Assembly: GCF_001467615.1 (NCBI RefSeq)
Contig: NZ_LNYA01000023.1
Location: 1-64,000 of the forward strand
Origin: Legionella erythra
GTDB lineage: Bacteria > Pseudomonadota > Gammaproteobacteria > Legionellales > Legionellaceae
DNA length: 64,000 nt
Reading direction: 5' to 3'
A model generated the notes under the pieces. The model did no database searches, had not been told where the DNA came from, and was given only the letters and a program-made list of their open reading frames with translations. Below, in pieces: positions 1 to 8,791 of this stretch. A program made the translations under genes and the position numbers. Position 1 is the stretch's first letter, and the number at the start of each line of letters is the position of its first letter.

Positions 1-54
1 GGTGGATGGGACAATTCCTTTTTAGAAAATTTGCTCAGTTTGATTGAAAATTGA
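1..54 (+). CDS. Possible C-terminal tail of an upstream gene (partial)
   Basis: Reading from base 1, an open frame of 17 codons (ending FLENLLSLIEN) runs to a TGA at 52-54. It is compatible with the end of a plus-strand protein that began before the window. The stretch is too short to assign to a family, and a chance open frame cannot be excluded. About 100 bases with no other gene separate it from the next start. Confidence 0.3.
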   Translation, partial: GGWDNSFLENLLSLIEN

Positions 55-155
55 AGTGCGTAGGCCGTGGGATGATGGTTAATAATTCTGGCTTTTTAAT
101 GTTCTGTTAAGTTAAATTTGATATAAGTGATCCGTTTAAATCCACCTTCATACGC

Positions 156-1916
156 ATGAGCTTATCAACTGTTAACATTAAAAACACACTGGCTCTGGAT
201 CAACAAAAAGAGCGTATTCGTTCTGCCGTCGATATCTCAGCCACGATGGATAACTGTTTTTTTCATGCTTATGCTTTGCATTTAATGGCCAATGACCTGC
301 CATTTCCTGATGATTTGTGCATGGTTCATGAGACAGACAACAAGGATATCAGGGACTTAAAAAAAGTAATTAGCAGCGTATCCGATCTGACCCTGTTTGA
401 AGATTACGATGAATTAACCACGGGCATAAGGGAGGATCACCTGGCTGAACAAGTGCTGGTCTTAGGCGTATTATTTCGTAGTTGGTTTATCCATCGCGTC
501 AGGAAAAACGAAAAAATGATGGCGATGATGTTTAATGATCGCGATAACGTAGCGCTTCCCTTTTATTATCTTGTCCAAAGCTTTGATGCCGGTGAAGAAT
601 GGCTGAGGGTACACATCAGCGAGACCACTAATCTTTATAAAGCCAATCAGGCCTATTTTGATTCATCCCATCTAAAACAAATCACTGAAAATTCTGCGCG
701 GGCGTTTTGGGAAAAAGAAGGGTATGGCAATTACCTGCGTTATCTGAACCAATCCAGGGTTAAGATTTTTGTGCATGAAGTGGAAATCATGCTCCGCTTT
801 AATCAGATACCCTACATCATTTACGATAAAATTAAAACCACAGTATCTTCAGAATACAAGACAGACGGCCCGCATCTGGAGTTGGCTATTCACCCGGGAT
901 ATGAACATTTTTATTTAATACCGAATGAGATGACCGCGACTTTTCTTGAACGATACACTGCCCAACACCAGCGAAGCCTTAAAGAACGCACCGAGGTATT
1001 AAGTCTTGATGGTCAAAATAAATGGGTCTTGGCCAAAAAGTCGCCTTTTTTACTCCTGGCAGCCACTTTCCCGGAGGTCGATCTGCCTTCAGGAAAAAAT
1101 CCGCTGACCGTCATGACGGAGAGGTTGCAGGAATTGAAGTCAGGTTTGGCCTTGCAGAGGCAGGACAAATCAGAAGGCTTTCCTTTTTCGGGTTCAAAAA
1201 GCCTGATGTCTACAGTCGATTTAAATGTAAACACAACCATTGTACCGATGGTTGTGCACCCGTTAAATCCCTTGTCTGATTTAACTATGACGGTTGGTGC
1301 CGATTCGCCTTCAGCCATTCCTGACACCCCGCAGTCTGCGCCGATTGCAACCCTTTCAACGGTTGTGAAAGAACCCACGCGAGGTGTGGTGAAACCCTCA
1401 AAACCCGGAGTAAAACCAAGGACAGAGCAGGAAAAAAATTATGCCTATGCGCTGTATCATCTCGAACAGAAGGCATTGGAATTTAAAGAACTAAGCCAAA
1501 ATGGGCACATACTAAAATACCAGCAAGCTTACGAAGAAATGGATGCATTGCATAAGAAATTGAAAGGGTTTTGGGATGATTATCTTCAATCTGACAAGAA
1601 AAAACCGGATTATGAGTTTTTCGCCCAGCAATCAATAACGGAGATTGCTAAAAACAAAAAGCGAATTGAGCAGCACCGTGGTGTTGGAGAAATTGTAACC
1701 AACGTGGTGCTGGGTATACTCGGCATCGGGATTTTTTATTTTGCCGCCTGTAGCATAAAATGGGCCATTAACAAGCATTTCTTCTTTAAGCCTAATACGC
1801 AGACGGCCAACATGATCCATTCTCTTATTAGCGATTTGGAAAAACTTACCCCGCCGCAGGATGAGGCTATTGAGGATGAGAACCTGCCGTTTATGGTGCA
1901 ATGCCTTAAAGTCTGA
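156..1916 (+). CDS. Candidate Dot/Icm effector, OTU-like cysteine protease with C-terminal membrane anchor
   Basis: 586 residues, orphan. Near the N-terminus is DNCFFHAYALHL with Cys34, which resembles the nucleophile helix of OTU deubiquitinases (D-x-N-C-x-F-x-A). About 217 residues later is LAIHPGYEHFYLIP with His251, which resembles the OTU catalytic His strand. The wide Cys-His spacing recalls the Legionella Lot-class OTU effectors, which carry a helical insertion. Residues 300-425 look like a low-complexity Pro/Ser/Thr linker, 430-510 a charged coiled segment, and 513-535 a hydrophobic membrane helix, followed by an acidic tail (DEAIEDE) of the kind seen in Dot/Icm substrates. No good Shine-Dalgarno precedes the ATG. 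What is seen is the motifs and the helix; enzyme activity and secretion are inferred. It could be an effector of another fold. Confidence 0.5.
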   Translation: MSLSTVNIKNTLALDQQKERIRSAVDISATMDNCFFHAYALHLMANDLPFPDDLCMVHETDNKDIRDLKKVISSVSDLTLFEDYDELTTGIREDHLAEQVLVLGVLFRSWFIHRVRKNEKMMAMMFNDRDNVALPFYYLVQSFDAGEEWLRVHISETTNLYKANQAYFDSSHLKQITENSARAFWEKEGYGNYLRYLNQSRVKIFVHEVEIMLRFNQIPYIIYDKIKTTVSSEYKTDGPHLELAIHPGYEHFYLIPNEMTATFLERYTAQHQRSLKERTEVLSLDGQNKWVLAKKSPFLLLAATFPEVDLPSGKNPLTVMTERLQELKSGLALQRQDKSEGFPFSGSKSLMSTVDLNVNTTIVPMVVHPLNPLSDLTMTVGADSPSAIPDTPQSAPIATLSTVVKEPTRGVVKPSKPGVKPRTEQEKNYAYALYHLEQKALEFKELSQNGHILKYQQAYEEMDALHKKLKGFWDDYLQSDKKKPDYEFFAQQSITEIAKNKKRIEQHRGVGEIVTNVVLGILGIGIFYFAACSIKWAINKHFFFKPNTQTANMIHSLISDLEKLTPPQDEAIEDENLPFMVQCLKV

Positions 1917-2004
1917 CCCAATTTAAAGTAAATCGCCTGTTTGACGATAAGTAAAGCATCCATGCCAACGGGGTTAGGCTTTAGCGCCTCAATCAGGATA
2001 AAGG

Positions 2005-3594
2005 ATGCTTGATTCACAACAGGAAGAAAAAAATCCGGCTTCCAATTGGCGGTTGTTGTTTGTTTATCATTTTTACCGCCTGGGCTGTGTGCTGCTCTTT
2101 TTGGGCATACTGATTTATGACGCCCTGGGTTTTCACGAATACAACTGGCCTTTTATTGCTCTTAATGCCATGTACCTGGGGATGGCGCTGATTTTTCTTT
2201 ATTTGCAGTATCTTCATCTCCCCGGGTTTAAAACGCAGGTGATCATCTCGGGAACAATGGATATTGTTGCTCAGGCTTTACTGATCAGTCTGCTGGGCAA
2301 TACGCGCTCCTGGCTGGGTATTCTATTAAATGCAACCATTGCTGCCTTAAGCATTTTAGTGCCCGGGCGACTGGCTATTTTTTTTGCATCGATTGCCAGT
2401 TGCATGTTGCTCGGTTTCAGTATTTTACAATATATATACAGTGACTCGGATAATTTAAGTACGTTCTTCTACAGCGGCGTGCATGGTGCCGGAATTTTTG
2501 CTACCGCCATCACCGCCTGGTATCTGGCTAATCGGGTACGTGCCAGCGAAACGCTGGCCGCGCATCGTAGCCACGAGTTGGCCAGCATGCAGCGCATCAA
2601 TGAATACATTGTTGAGCGTTTGCATTCCGGCGTCATTTATGTTGATGCCAATCAAACCATTAAATTAATTAATGGCGCGGCACGGCAATTTTTCAATGCC
2701 CAGCAAACCGAAAATCTGGCAACAATTGACCAATTGTCACTGAGCCTGGCTAAAAAATACCAGGAATACCTGCAAAAAATCGTCGATAATTTTTGCCCGG
2801 CGAAAACCATCATCAATGATCCCTATTTAAGGGTTCATTTTTTCCCAACGCAGATTGGAACCAAAGTGGCTGTGTTAATTCTTTTAGATGACATGAGTGC
2901 GGTCTCTCAACAAGCCCAGCAATTGAAGCTGGCATCTTTAGGGCGTTTTTCCGCGAGTATTGCGCACGAATTGCGCAATCCCCTCGGGGCAATTTCCCAT
3001 GCGGTGCAGTTGATGGGAGAAAATGATACCCTGACGGAGGATGATTTGCGGTTAAAGGAATTGATCATCAATAATTGCCATCGCATGAATCGTGTCATTA
3101 AAAATGTCATGCAACTGTCAAGACGGGAGCAATCGCAGCAACAGATCATTGAATTAGATTCTTTTCTTAGTCAGTTTAAACAGGATTTTTGCAGCCACAC
3201 GTCCTGTTCAATTCAAATTGAGCTGCCTTTAGCTCCCCTGTTGCCTTTTCATTTTGATAAAAGCCAACTGGAGCAGATTTTGGTTATACTTTGTGATAAT
3301 GCCATTCAACACGGAAAAAATAAGGCCGGTCAGGCCGAAATTACCATTAAGGCAAAACAAACGGAAAAAAATACGCAGTTAATGGTCTGCGATACCGGGC
3401 CAGGCGTGAAGGAGTCGGTTATGGATGCTATTTTTGATCCGTTTTTCAGTACGGTCAGAACCGGCTACGGCATGGGTCTTTACATCGCCCGCGATCTGTG
3501 TGAAATCAATCAGGCTGCTTTAAATGTCATGAATATGGAAAAAGGGTGTTGTTTTACCATCACCTTAAATCAGGCAAGTGAGATGCTATTATGA
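2005..3594 (+). CDS. pilS: Sensor histidine kinase PilS of the type IV pilus two-component system
   Basis: 529 residues. An N-terminal membrane region of about six hydrophobic segments (residues 17-175) is followed by a PAS-like stretch (195-300), and then a HisKA domain with SIAHELRNPLGAI (phospho-acceptor His321). The ATPase core shows the N box (ILCDNAIQHGK), G1 (DTGPGVKES) and G2 (GYGMGLYIARD). In known systems PilS phosphorylates PilR to drive sigma-54 transcription of pilin. The next gene, pilR, starts inside the last codons (ATGA-type overlap), so the two are translationally coupled. The start follows an AGGATAAAGG Shine-Dalgarno. The pairing with PilR-type architecture makes PilS the best name, although other NtrB-class kinases are similar. 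Confidence 0.88.
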   Translation: MLDSQQEEKNPASNWRLLFVYHFYRLGCVLLFLGILIYDALGFHEYNWPFIALNAMYLGMALIFLYLQYLHLPGFKTQVIISGTMDIVAQALLISLLGNTRSWLGILLNATIAALSILVPGRLAIFFASIASCMLLGFSILQYIYSDSDNLSTFFYSGVHGAGIFATAITAWYLANRVRASETLAAHRSHELASMQRINEYIVERLHSGVIYVDANQTIKLINGAARQFFNAQQTENLATIDQLSLSLAKKYQEYLQKIVDNFCPAKTIINDPYLRVHFFPTQIGTKVAVLILLDDMSAVSQQAQQLKLASLGRFSASIAHELRNPLGAISHAVQLMGENDTLTEDDLRLKELIINNCHRMNRVIKNVMQLSRREQSQQQIIELDSFLSQFKQDFCSHTSCSIQIELPLAPLLPFHFDKSQLEQILVILCDNAIQHGKNKAGQAEITIKAKQTEKNTQLMVCDTGPGVKESVMDAIFDPFFSTVRTGYGMGLYIARDLCEINQAALNVMNMEKGCCFTITLNQASEMLL

Positions 3595-4937
3595 GTAAAA
3601 ACAAAATCCTTGTTGTGGATGATGAGCCGGATATCTGTGAACTCTTGTCGTTAACCCTAAAGCGCATGGGTTTAAATTGCGATACAGCCAACACTTATCA
3701 GGAAGGCATCCATTTTATTAATTCGCAGGATTATTCCCTGGTATTGACAGACATGCACTTGCCTGACGGGGACGGCATTGAATTGGTCAAATACATCCAA
3801 AAAAGCCGCCCGCAGATTCCAGTGGCCGTCATCACCGCTTATGGCAACGTCGATGGTGCAGTCAATACACTGAAAGCCGGCGCTTTTGATTACGTCTCCA
3901 AACCCATTGATTTGCCCATGCTTAAGGATTTGGTCAAAACAGCGCTGTCCATGCAGCAGAAACCAATTATCTCCCGCGATGATGTGCTGCTTGGCAATAG
4001 CGCCATCATGCAGGAATTACGGCAAAATATCGGCAAGCTGGCTCGCAGCCAGGCGCCGGTATTTATTCTTGGGGAATCCGGGGTCGGAAAGGAGTTGGTC
4101 GCGCAGCTGATTCATAATCAGGGGCCGCGGGCCGAAAAGCCGTTTATTCCGGTGAATTGCGGCGCTATCCCGTCGGAGTTAATGGAGTCGGAGTTTTTTG
4201 GTCATAAAAAGGGTAGTTTTACCGGTGCTATCAGTGACAAGTCGGGTCTTTTTGTCGCAGCCAATGGCGGTACACTCTTTTTGGATGAGATTGCCGAGCT
4301 GCCTTTGGCCATGCAGGTGAAACTTTTACGTGCAATACAGGAAAAAGCCATTAAACCCATTGGTGAACACAATGAGATTCCGGTGGATGTGCGGATTTTA
4401 AGTGCCAGTCATAAAAACCTGCAGAATGAAATTGCCTGCGGCCGTTTCAGGCAAGATTTGTATTACCGTGTGAACGTCATTGAATTGCGGGTTCCGACCC
4501 TGAAAGAGCGTTTATCGGATATTCCTTTGCTGGCTAACCACATTTTGCAGCATTTAGCCGCCGAACAGCATCGGCCGATGGAACCGCTATCCAAAGCCTG
4601 TATACAGGCCCTGCAGAATTATCAGTTTCCCGGCAACGTGCGTGAGCTTGAAAATATTCTGGAACGGGCCATGGCGATGTGTGAAGGCAATACCATCAGC
4701 GTCGAGGATTTGCATCTCCCGTCAGCCCCTACCGCGCCCATTGAAGAAAACGCCGGTCCACTGACGACGGCCTCGCCTGCACCAAAAAATCTTGACGGTT
4801 CGCTGTATGAGCACGAAAAGGAGCTTATTTTAAGCGCGCTTGAGAAAACAAAATGGAACCGGACAGCTGCGGCTAAATTGTTAGGCGTCAGTTTCAGAAC
4901 GTTAAGGTACCGTCTGAAAAAACTGGGTCTTGATTAA
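3591..4937 (+). CDS. pilR: Sigma-54-dependent response regulator PilR
   Basis: 448 residues in the NtrC-class order. The receiver domain (1-120) has acidic pocket DDE, phospho-acceptor Asp54 in LTDMHLP and Lys104. The AAA+ domain has Walker A GESGVGKE (161-168), the sigma-54 contact loop GSFTGA (208-213) and Walker B GGTLFLDE (226-233). A Fis-type helix-turn-helix sits at the end (KTKWNRTAAAKLLGVSFRTL). The protein activates RpoN promoters, for PilR classically pilA. It overlaps pilS by 4 bases. Its stop overlaps the stop of the convergent RES gene by 3 bases, leaving no room for a terminator between them. Confidence 0.9.
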   Translation: MSKNKILVVDDEPDICELLSLTLKRMGLNCDTANTYQEGIHFINSQDYSLVLTDMHLPDGDGIELVKYIQKSRPQIPVAVITAYGNVDGAVNTLKAGAFDYVSKPIDLPMLKDLVKTALSMQQKPIISRDDVLLGNSAIMQELRQNIGKLARSQAPVFILGESGVGKELVAQLIHNQGPRAEKPFIPVNCGAIPSELMESEFFGHKKGSFTGAISDKSGLFVAANGGTLFLDEIAELPLAMQVKLLRAIQEKAIKPIGEHNEIPVDVRILSASHKNLQNEIACGRFRQDLYYRVNVIELRVPTLKERLSDIPLLANHILQHLAAEQHRPMEPLSKACIQALQNYQFPGNVRELENILERAMAMCEGNTISVEDLHLPSAPTAPIEENAGPLTTASPAPKNLDGSLYEHEKELILSALEKTKWNRTAAAKLLGVSFRTLRYRLKKLGLD

Positions 4938-5659
4938 AGGGGCACAGCCTCCCGATTGAATGTTGTTTTCTTAAGGGTTTTTTTATAAACCGCATTAATC
5001 TGCCCACCATCCCAGGCATATGTGTAGTGGCTTCCCTGCTTGCAGTTTATTAAGGTCTTGGGTCGAAACAAGGCAAAATTTGTCCCTTGACCCCGCACGG
5101 AATGATAAACCAGCCCATCATCGCCCAATTCTTTCACGGCAGCGCCCAGGCCTTGGCCAAACTGGTAATCTGTCCGGTGGTAAACCGGGTGAGTTTGGGG
5201 ATCAAAAGGCAGAAGATCATACAGGTTCGCATTAAACTCAGCCACGAGGCTTCGCATGTCTATGTCCTGTGCCGGTTCATGGGTATATCGTAAAAAACGT
5301 TGCCGATGATAGACCGTTTCTGCAATCGCCGTTTCCAATTGTTCGGCCGCGTAGAAAATACCATAATCGCCATTGGAAAAGCGGCTCCCGTCAGGGTTGG
5401 TGTGGGTAAAGGCAGCCATAATAAAACCGCTTCCGGCTGTACCGAAAACCCGTTCGTGGGCAGGTAGTCCATTTAAATTGCCGACCTCATCCTGAATACG
5501 GGGATTAGTCAGGGACTGTACTTTATACAGGGCGTCGAATGCCTCTGCATCCGCCACGTCCTCAAACAGGGAAATGGGGGGAAATTTGGACGGAATCAAC
5601 CGATAGCAGCGCTGTGATGCAAAGGCTGTTTTTTTCAACGTATTGATGAAGGGTATCAT
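4934..5659 (-). CDS. RES-domain toxin of an Xre/RES toxin-antitoxin pair
   Basis: 241 residues. RES-family landmarks are an early Arg in RCYRLIPSKF (Arg20), a central NGDYGIFYAAEQLETAIAET block with Tyr and Glu, and a distal DGLVYHSVRGQG with Ser187. Family members such as MbcT and ParT bind or degrade NAD+ (or modify a target with it) and arrest growth unless bound by the partner antitoxin. The gene starts 4 bases inside the end of the upstream Xre-like gene, the usual antitoxin-toxin order. It sits alone between pilR and a housekeeping protease, so a mobile origin is plausible, but no flanking mobility gene is seen. Confidence 0.85.
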   Translation of the reverse strand: MIPFINTLKKTAFASQRCYRLIPSKFPPISLFEDVADAEAFDALYKVQSLTNPRIQDEVGNLNGLPAHERVFGTAGSGFIMAAFTHTNPDGSRFSNGDYGIFYAAEQLETAIAETVYHRQRFLRYTHEPAQDIDMRSLVAEFNANLYDLLPFDPQTHPVYHRTDYQFGQGLGAAVKELGDDGLVYHSVRGQGTNFALFRPKTLINCKQGSHYTYAWDGGQINAVYKKTLKKTTFNREAVPL

Positions 5660-6054
5660 GCTTTACCGCCTCGCTCTGCATTTAACCGGCTGGCAATGGA
5701 CCATAAATCGACCACACGGCCCTGCATCATAATGGCCATGGCGGATTGACCATTAAAAAAAGGAGCCTGGTTTGGCTTTCTGACCCAGCCATACACAGAG
5801 TCAGGATGAGAGAAGAGAATACGCAAGGCGGCGTGAATATTCAGCAGGTAGGATAAACGTTCGGCCAAATCACGGCTGATCAAGGCTTTGGCGGGATCGT
5901 TTTTGTACTTAAACAGGGTTGAGCGCTTTAAACCGAGGAGTGTCTGCATTTCCTCGGTGCTGCAGTGCCACTTTTCAAGAATACTTATGACGGCTTTAAA
6001 GGCAGCTTGTAAATCGTTCATGGTTAATGGGCTGTTGGCACTCAGTGGTATCAT
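5656..6054 (-). CDS. Xre/MbcA/ParS-type antitoxin
   Basis: 132 residues from the chosen ATG at 6054, which has GGGAG 8 bases upstream; an ATG 24 bases earlier lacks a Shine-Dalgarno. The N-terminal half is a small helix-turn-helix (TEEMQTLLGLKRSTLFKYK). The C-terminal half matches the MbcA/ParS toxin-binding domain (DUF2384), with VYGWVRKPNQAPFFNG and GRVVDLWSIASRL. These antitoxins plug the RES active site and repress their own operon. The downstream toxin overlaps by 4 bases. Two AGTC-N8-GACT repeats immediately upstream are likely its operators. Confidence 0.85.
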   Translation of the reverse strand: MIPLSANSPLTMNDLQAAFKAVISILEKWHCSTEEMQTLLGLKRSTLFKYKNDPAKALISRDLAERLSYLLNIHAALRILFSHPDSVYGWVRKPNQAPFFNGQSAMAIMMQGRVVDLWSIASRLNAERGGKA

Positions 6055-6082
6055 GATTGACTCTCCCTGATAAATCATCCTA

Positions 6083-6127
6083 AGTCCAAATATAGACTGT
6101 TTTTTATTAAAAGTCCATATTTAGACT
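6083..6127. promoter_or_regulatory. Twin operator-like repeats upstream of the antitoxin gene
   Basis: Two 16-base elements, AGTCCAAATATAGACT (6083-6098) and AGTCCATATTTAGACT (6112-6127), lie 29 bases apart (start to start). Each is a dyad of AGTC and GACT around an AT-rich centre. They cover the position where the antitoxin promoter should be, so autoregulation by the Xre-like protein is likely. The second overlaps the stop codon of the protease gene. Binding is inferred; the repeats are directly visible. Confidence 0.7.
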
Positions 6128-7545
6128 TATTTCTCCACCATGAATTGAATGTCATCTTTTAATGCAGCGATACGGGCGTCAAGGTAATGATCATTGCCGG
6201 TCAGCTTTTTAGCGACATTTAACTGCCGTAGCGCATCACGTGAGCGCCCCTGCAGCAGATTGCACTGTGCCTGGGTAAAATAGGCATAACCGGTCAATTT
6301 TGAGGCCGCCTGGGCCTGAGCCAGGGTTTCGCACAGGGGCAGATCATGCTTAAACTGGCGGAATCCTTTTAACAGGATGGCAGTTGCCTGTTCGGCCTGG
6401 CCTGCGGCAAGAAGCCCCTCGGCATAAGCCATTAAAGCGGCATAATTCTCAGGATAATTGGATTGCAGTTCCTTCAGGCGTTTTAATGCCAGGGTGAATT
6501 GCCGATTACCGGCTTCCGCTTCGGACATGGCCACTTGATAAAACAGGTTATCTTTGTTTTCGGTGACGAGATGGGCTAATTGGCCTTCTGCATTGGTAAA
6601 TTGATTGGCTTTCATTAGGGCCAGGCTTTGCCCGTAGGCGCAGGCCGCTGCGGTGTTGTGACGCTGACATTCTTTCGAGTAATAATCAAGCATTTGCTTG
6701 CTGTTTTCCGCCAGGCTGTTGCGGATTAACTCCTTAAACAAATGATAATCCAGGCTATCAGGGTAATTTTTATGTTTGACGTTGCCGCTGCGGTTCTCGG
6801 CTTCTGCGATACGGTCTTCATCCAAAGGGTGGGTGCGTAGAATAGCAGGGATGTTGTCTGTGTAATAATAGCGGGTGGCCTCCTGCATTTTTTTAAAAAA
6901 CCCCGCCATGCCGCGAGGATCGAAGCCGGCTTTCATGAGCATGGCTATGCCGATACGATCCGCTTCTTTTTCATTGGCCCGGGTAAAATTGATATTGTCC
7001 TGGGCAAATCCGGTGATCGAGGCCATCATCGCGCCGCCTGCAAGCGTCGGGTTGATGGCGCCTAAAGCCACAGCCGCCAGCATGGAGGCGAGCATTGGAA
7101 CGCGCATTTGCTTTTGATGTTGAATCATGCGGTAGAGGTGGTGCAACCTGACGTGGGCAATTTCATGCGCCATCACAGCGGCCAGCTCGCTTTCATTCTT
7201 GGTGGCAAGAATCAGTTGGGTATTGATCCCTATATAGCCGCCGGGGCCTGCGAAGGCATTAATTTCATTTGATTTGACAATAAAAAAATAGGGCATGGGC
7301 ATATGGGCAAACTGAGACAAGCGCTTACCCAGGTGATTGATGTATTGGGTAGCTAGCGGGGTGCGGACTACGAGATCCGATTGATTAATCAATTGCCTGA
7401 ATTCTTTTTCAAGCTCTTCAAGTTCGCTGGTTGAATAGGGACTGAATGCCTGGGCGGTGTTGCCAAGACCGATAGACAGGAGGACAACCAGCGTGAGCGC
7501 ATGACGGGTGAATCTCCCTGTAAACCTTTGAAAACGGCCTGTCAT
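6127..7545 (-). CDS. bepA: Periplasmic M48 metalloprotease with TPR domain, BepA-like
   Basis: 472 residues. A signal peptide (to about residue 33, cleavage after AQA) is followed by an M48 protease domain. The zinc motif is HEIAH (127-131), with a downstream NEKEADRIG and a later RTHPLDEDR that match the remaining ligand and switch motifs of BepA. The C-terminal third is made of TPR-like helices (NQFTNAEGQLAHL, GLLAAGQAEQATAILL). In E. coli BepA helps LptD and BamA assemble or degrades them when stalled. A TATAAT-like box lies at 7583-7588 on this strand. The alternative is another M48/TPR paralogue (LoiP-like proteins lack the TPRs). Confidence 0.85.
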   Translation of the reverse strand: MTGRFQRFTGRFTRHALTLVVLLSIGLGNTAQAFSPYSTSELEELEKEFRQLINQSDLVVRTPLATQYINHLGKRLSQFAHMPMPYFFIVKSNEINAFAGPGGYIGINTQLILATKNESELAAVMAHEIAHVRLHHLYRMIQHQKQMRVPMLASMLAAVALGAINPTLAGGAMMASITGFAQDNINFTRANEKEADRIGIAMLMKAGFDPRGMAGFFKKMQEATRYYYTDNIPAILRTHPLDEDRIAEAENRSGNVKHKNYPDSLDYHLFKELIRNSLAENSKQMLDYYSKECQRHNTAAACAYGQSLALMKANQFTNAEGQLAHLVTENKDNLFYQVAMSEAEAGNRQFTLALKRLKELQSNYPENYAALMAYAEGLLAAGQAEQATAILLKGFRQFKHDLPLCETLAQAQAASKLTGYAYFTQAQCNLLQGRSRDALRQLNVAKKLTGNDHYLDARIAALKDDIQFMVEK

Positions 7546-7732
7546 TCCTCTTCCTCTTGTTGATATCCGGGAAAAACCATGGATTATAGTAAATCAGTCT
7601 GCCAGCCATGGCAAAAATTTAGCATAAATCCCTGACAGACCGAGGGATTCACCCGTGTTTTCGTGATCAATACTACTCAGAAATTGAATAATTTGTTATC
7701 ATGTTTGGATTTTTAGAGTCATCGGTTTAACT

Positions 7733-8791
7733 ATGCACAATTCCTTTATGCTCCATGCGCTTGACCAGGCCAGGTTAGGCAAGGGCTTTTGTGCACCCAA
7801 TCCCAGTGTCGGCGCTGTGGCCGTGCGCGGGCAGGCTATTATTGCTGCAGGGTACCATGCCGGAGCAGGTAAGCCGCATGCCGAACAGGAGGTTCTCAGG
7901 CAATTGTCGGGTAATTTGAGCGATGTGACCCTGTATGTGACCCTGGAACCCTGTAACCATTGGGGAAAAACACCGCCTTGTGTGGAGGCGATTATTCAGG
8001 CAGGAGTCGGACGGGTTGTTTATGGATTTGCCGACCCTAATCCGCTGGTGGCAGCCAATAATACCCCCGCTTTGTTGCAACAGCACGGTATCGAAGTCGT
8101 TCAATGCGTTTTGCCGCAAATTGACGCGTTTTATCAGAGTTATCATCATTGGACACTGACAAAAAAACCCTGGGTCACCGCTAAAATTGCGCAAACCCTC
8201 GATGGTAAAATTGCAGGCCCAAACGGCGAAAGGGTGAGTATTTCCAATGCGGACTGCTCTGAATTCACGCACACGCAGCGCCTGCACTGTGATATTGTGT
8301 TAACCACGGCGGCGACTATTCGTAATGATAACCCTCGCCTGGATGTACGATTACCTGGATACGCTTGCAAAAAACCCTTAGCCATCATTGATCGTAATCT
8401 CTCGTTAACGGCCGAATTAACTGTTTTTAGTACCGCGCTGTATTGCCATGTCTTTCACGACGAAACAGTCAGTGTCAAAAACCCTCTCCCCCACTGCACT
8501 TACCATGCCGTCAGCAGTCAGGCCAACCGGCTGGATTTGCAGGCGATTATCGGTAGCCTTGGCGCGTCAGGGTATCATGATGTGTGGGTTGAAGCAGGGG
8601 GGCGTTTGTTTTCTGCCCTGCATGAGCAACACCTGGTGAATACCACTTTTTTTTATATCGTGCCTGAAGTACTAGGTGAATCAGCAAGCAATGGGTATCA
8701 TGGCGGTGAGATATTGAAAGGCGGGCGTTCAGTCTCGTGGCAGGCGAAGGCAGACAATATGATATTGCGTCTGGATTGGTTGGAGAAGTAA
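7733..8791 (+). CDS. ribD: Bifunctional diaminohydroxyphosphoribosylaminopyrimidine deaminase / uracil reductase
   Basis: 352 residues. The deaminase domain (1-145) carries the zinc site His49-Ala-Glu51 (KPHAEQEVL), with Cys74 and Cys83 in EPCNHWGKTPPC. The reductase domain follows (KPWVTAKIAQTLDGKIA, then VWVEAGGRLFSAL). It carries out the second and third steps from GTP towards riboflavin in the cytoplasm. The stop codon overlaps the start of riboflavin synthase (TAATG). It is the first gene of a four-gene riboflavin cluster. No FMN riboswitch core is visible in the 187 bases upstream. Confidence 0.95.
   Translation: MHNSFMLHALDQARLGKGFCAPNPSVGAVAVRGQAIIAAGYHAGAGKPHAEQEVLRQLSGNLSDVTLYVTLEPCNHWGKTPPCVEAIIQAGVGRVVYGFADPNPLVAANNTPALLQQHGIEVVQCVLPQIDAFYQSYHHWTLTKKPWVTAKIAQTLDGKIAGPNGERVSISNADCSEFTHTQRLHCDIVLTTAATIRNDNPRLDVRLPGYACKKPLAIIDRNLSLTAELTVFSTALYCHVFHDETVSVKNPLPHCTYHAVSSQANRLDLQAIIGSLGASGYHDVWVEAGGRLFSALHEQHLVNTTFFYIVPEVLGESASNGYHGGEILKGGRSVSWQAKADNMILRLDWLEK

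Noticed and set aside
7775-8287. 170-codon open frame on the minus strand opposite ribD
   Set aside because: Lies fully inside a well-supported gene, no ribosome site, Cys/Arg-rich composition of a shadow frame.
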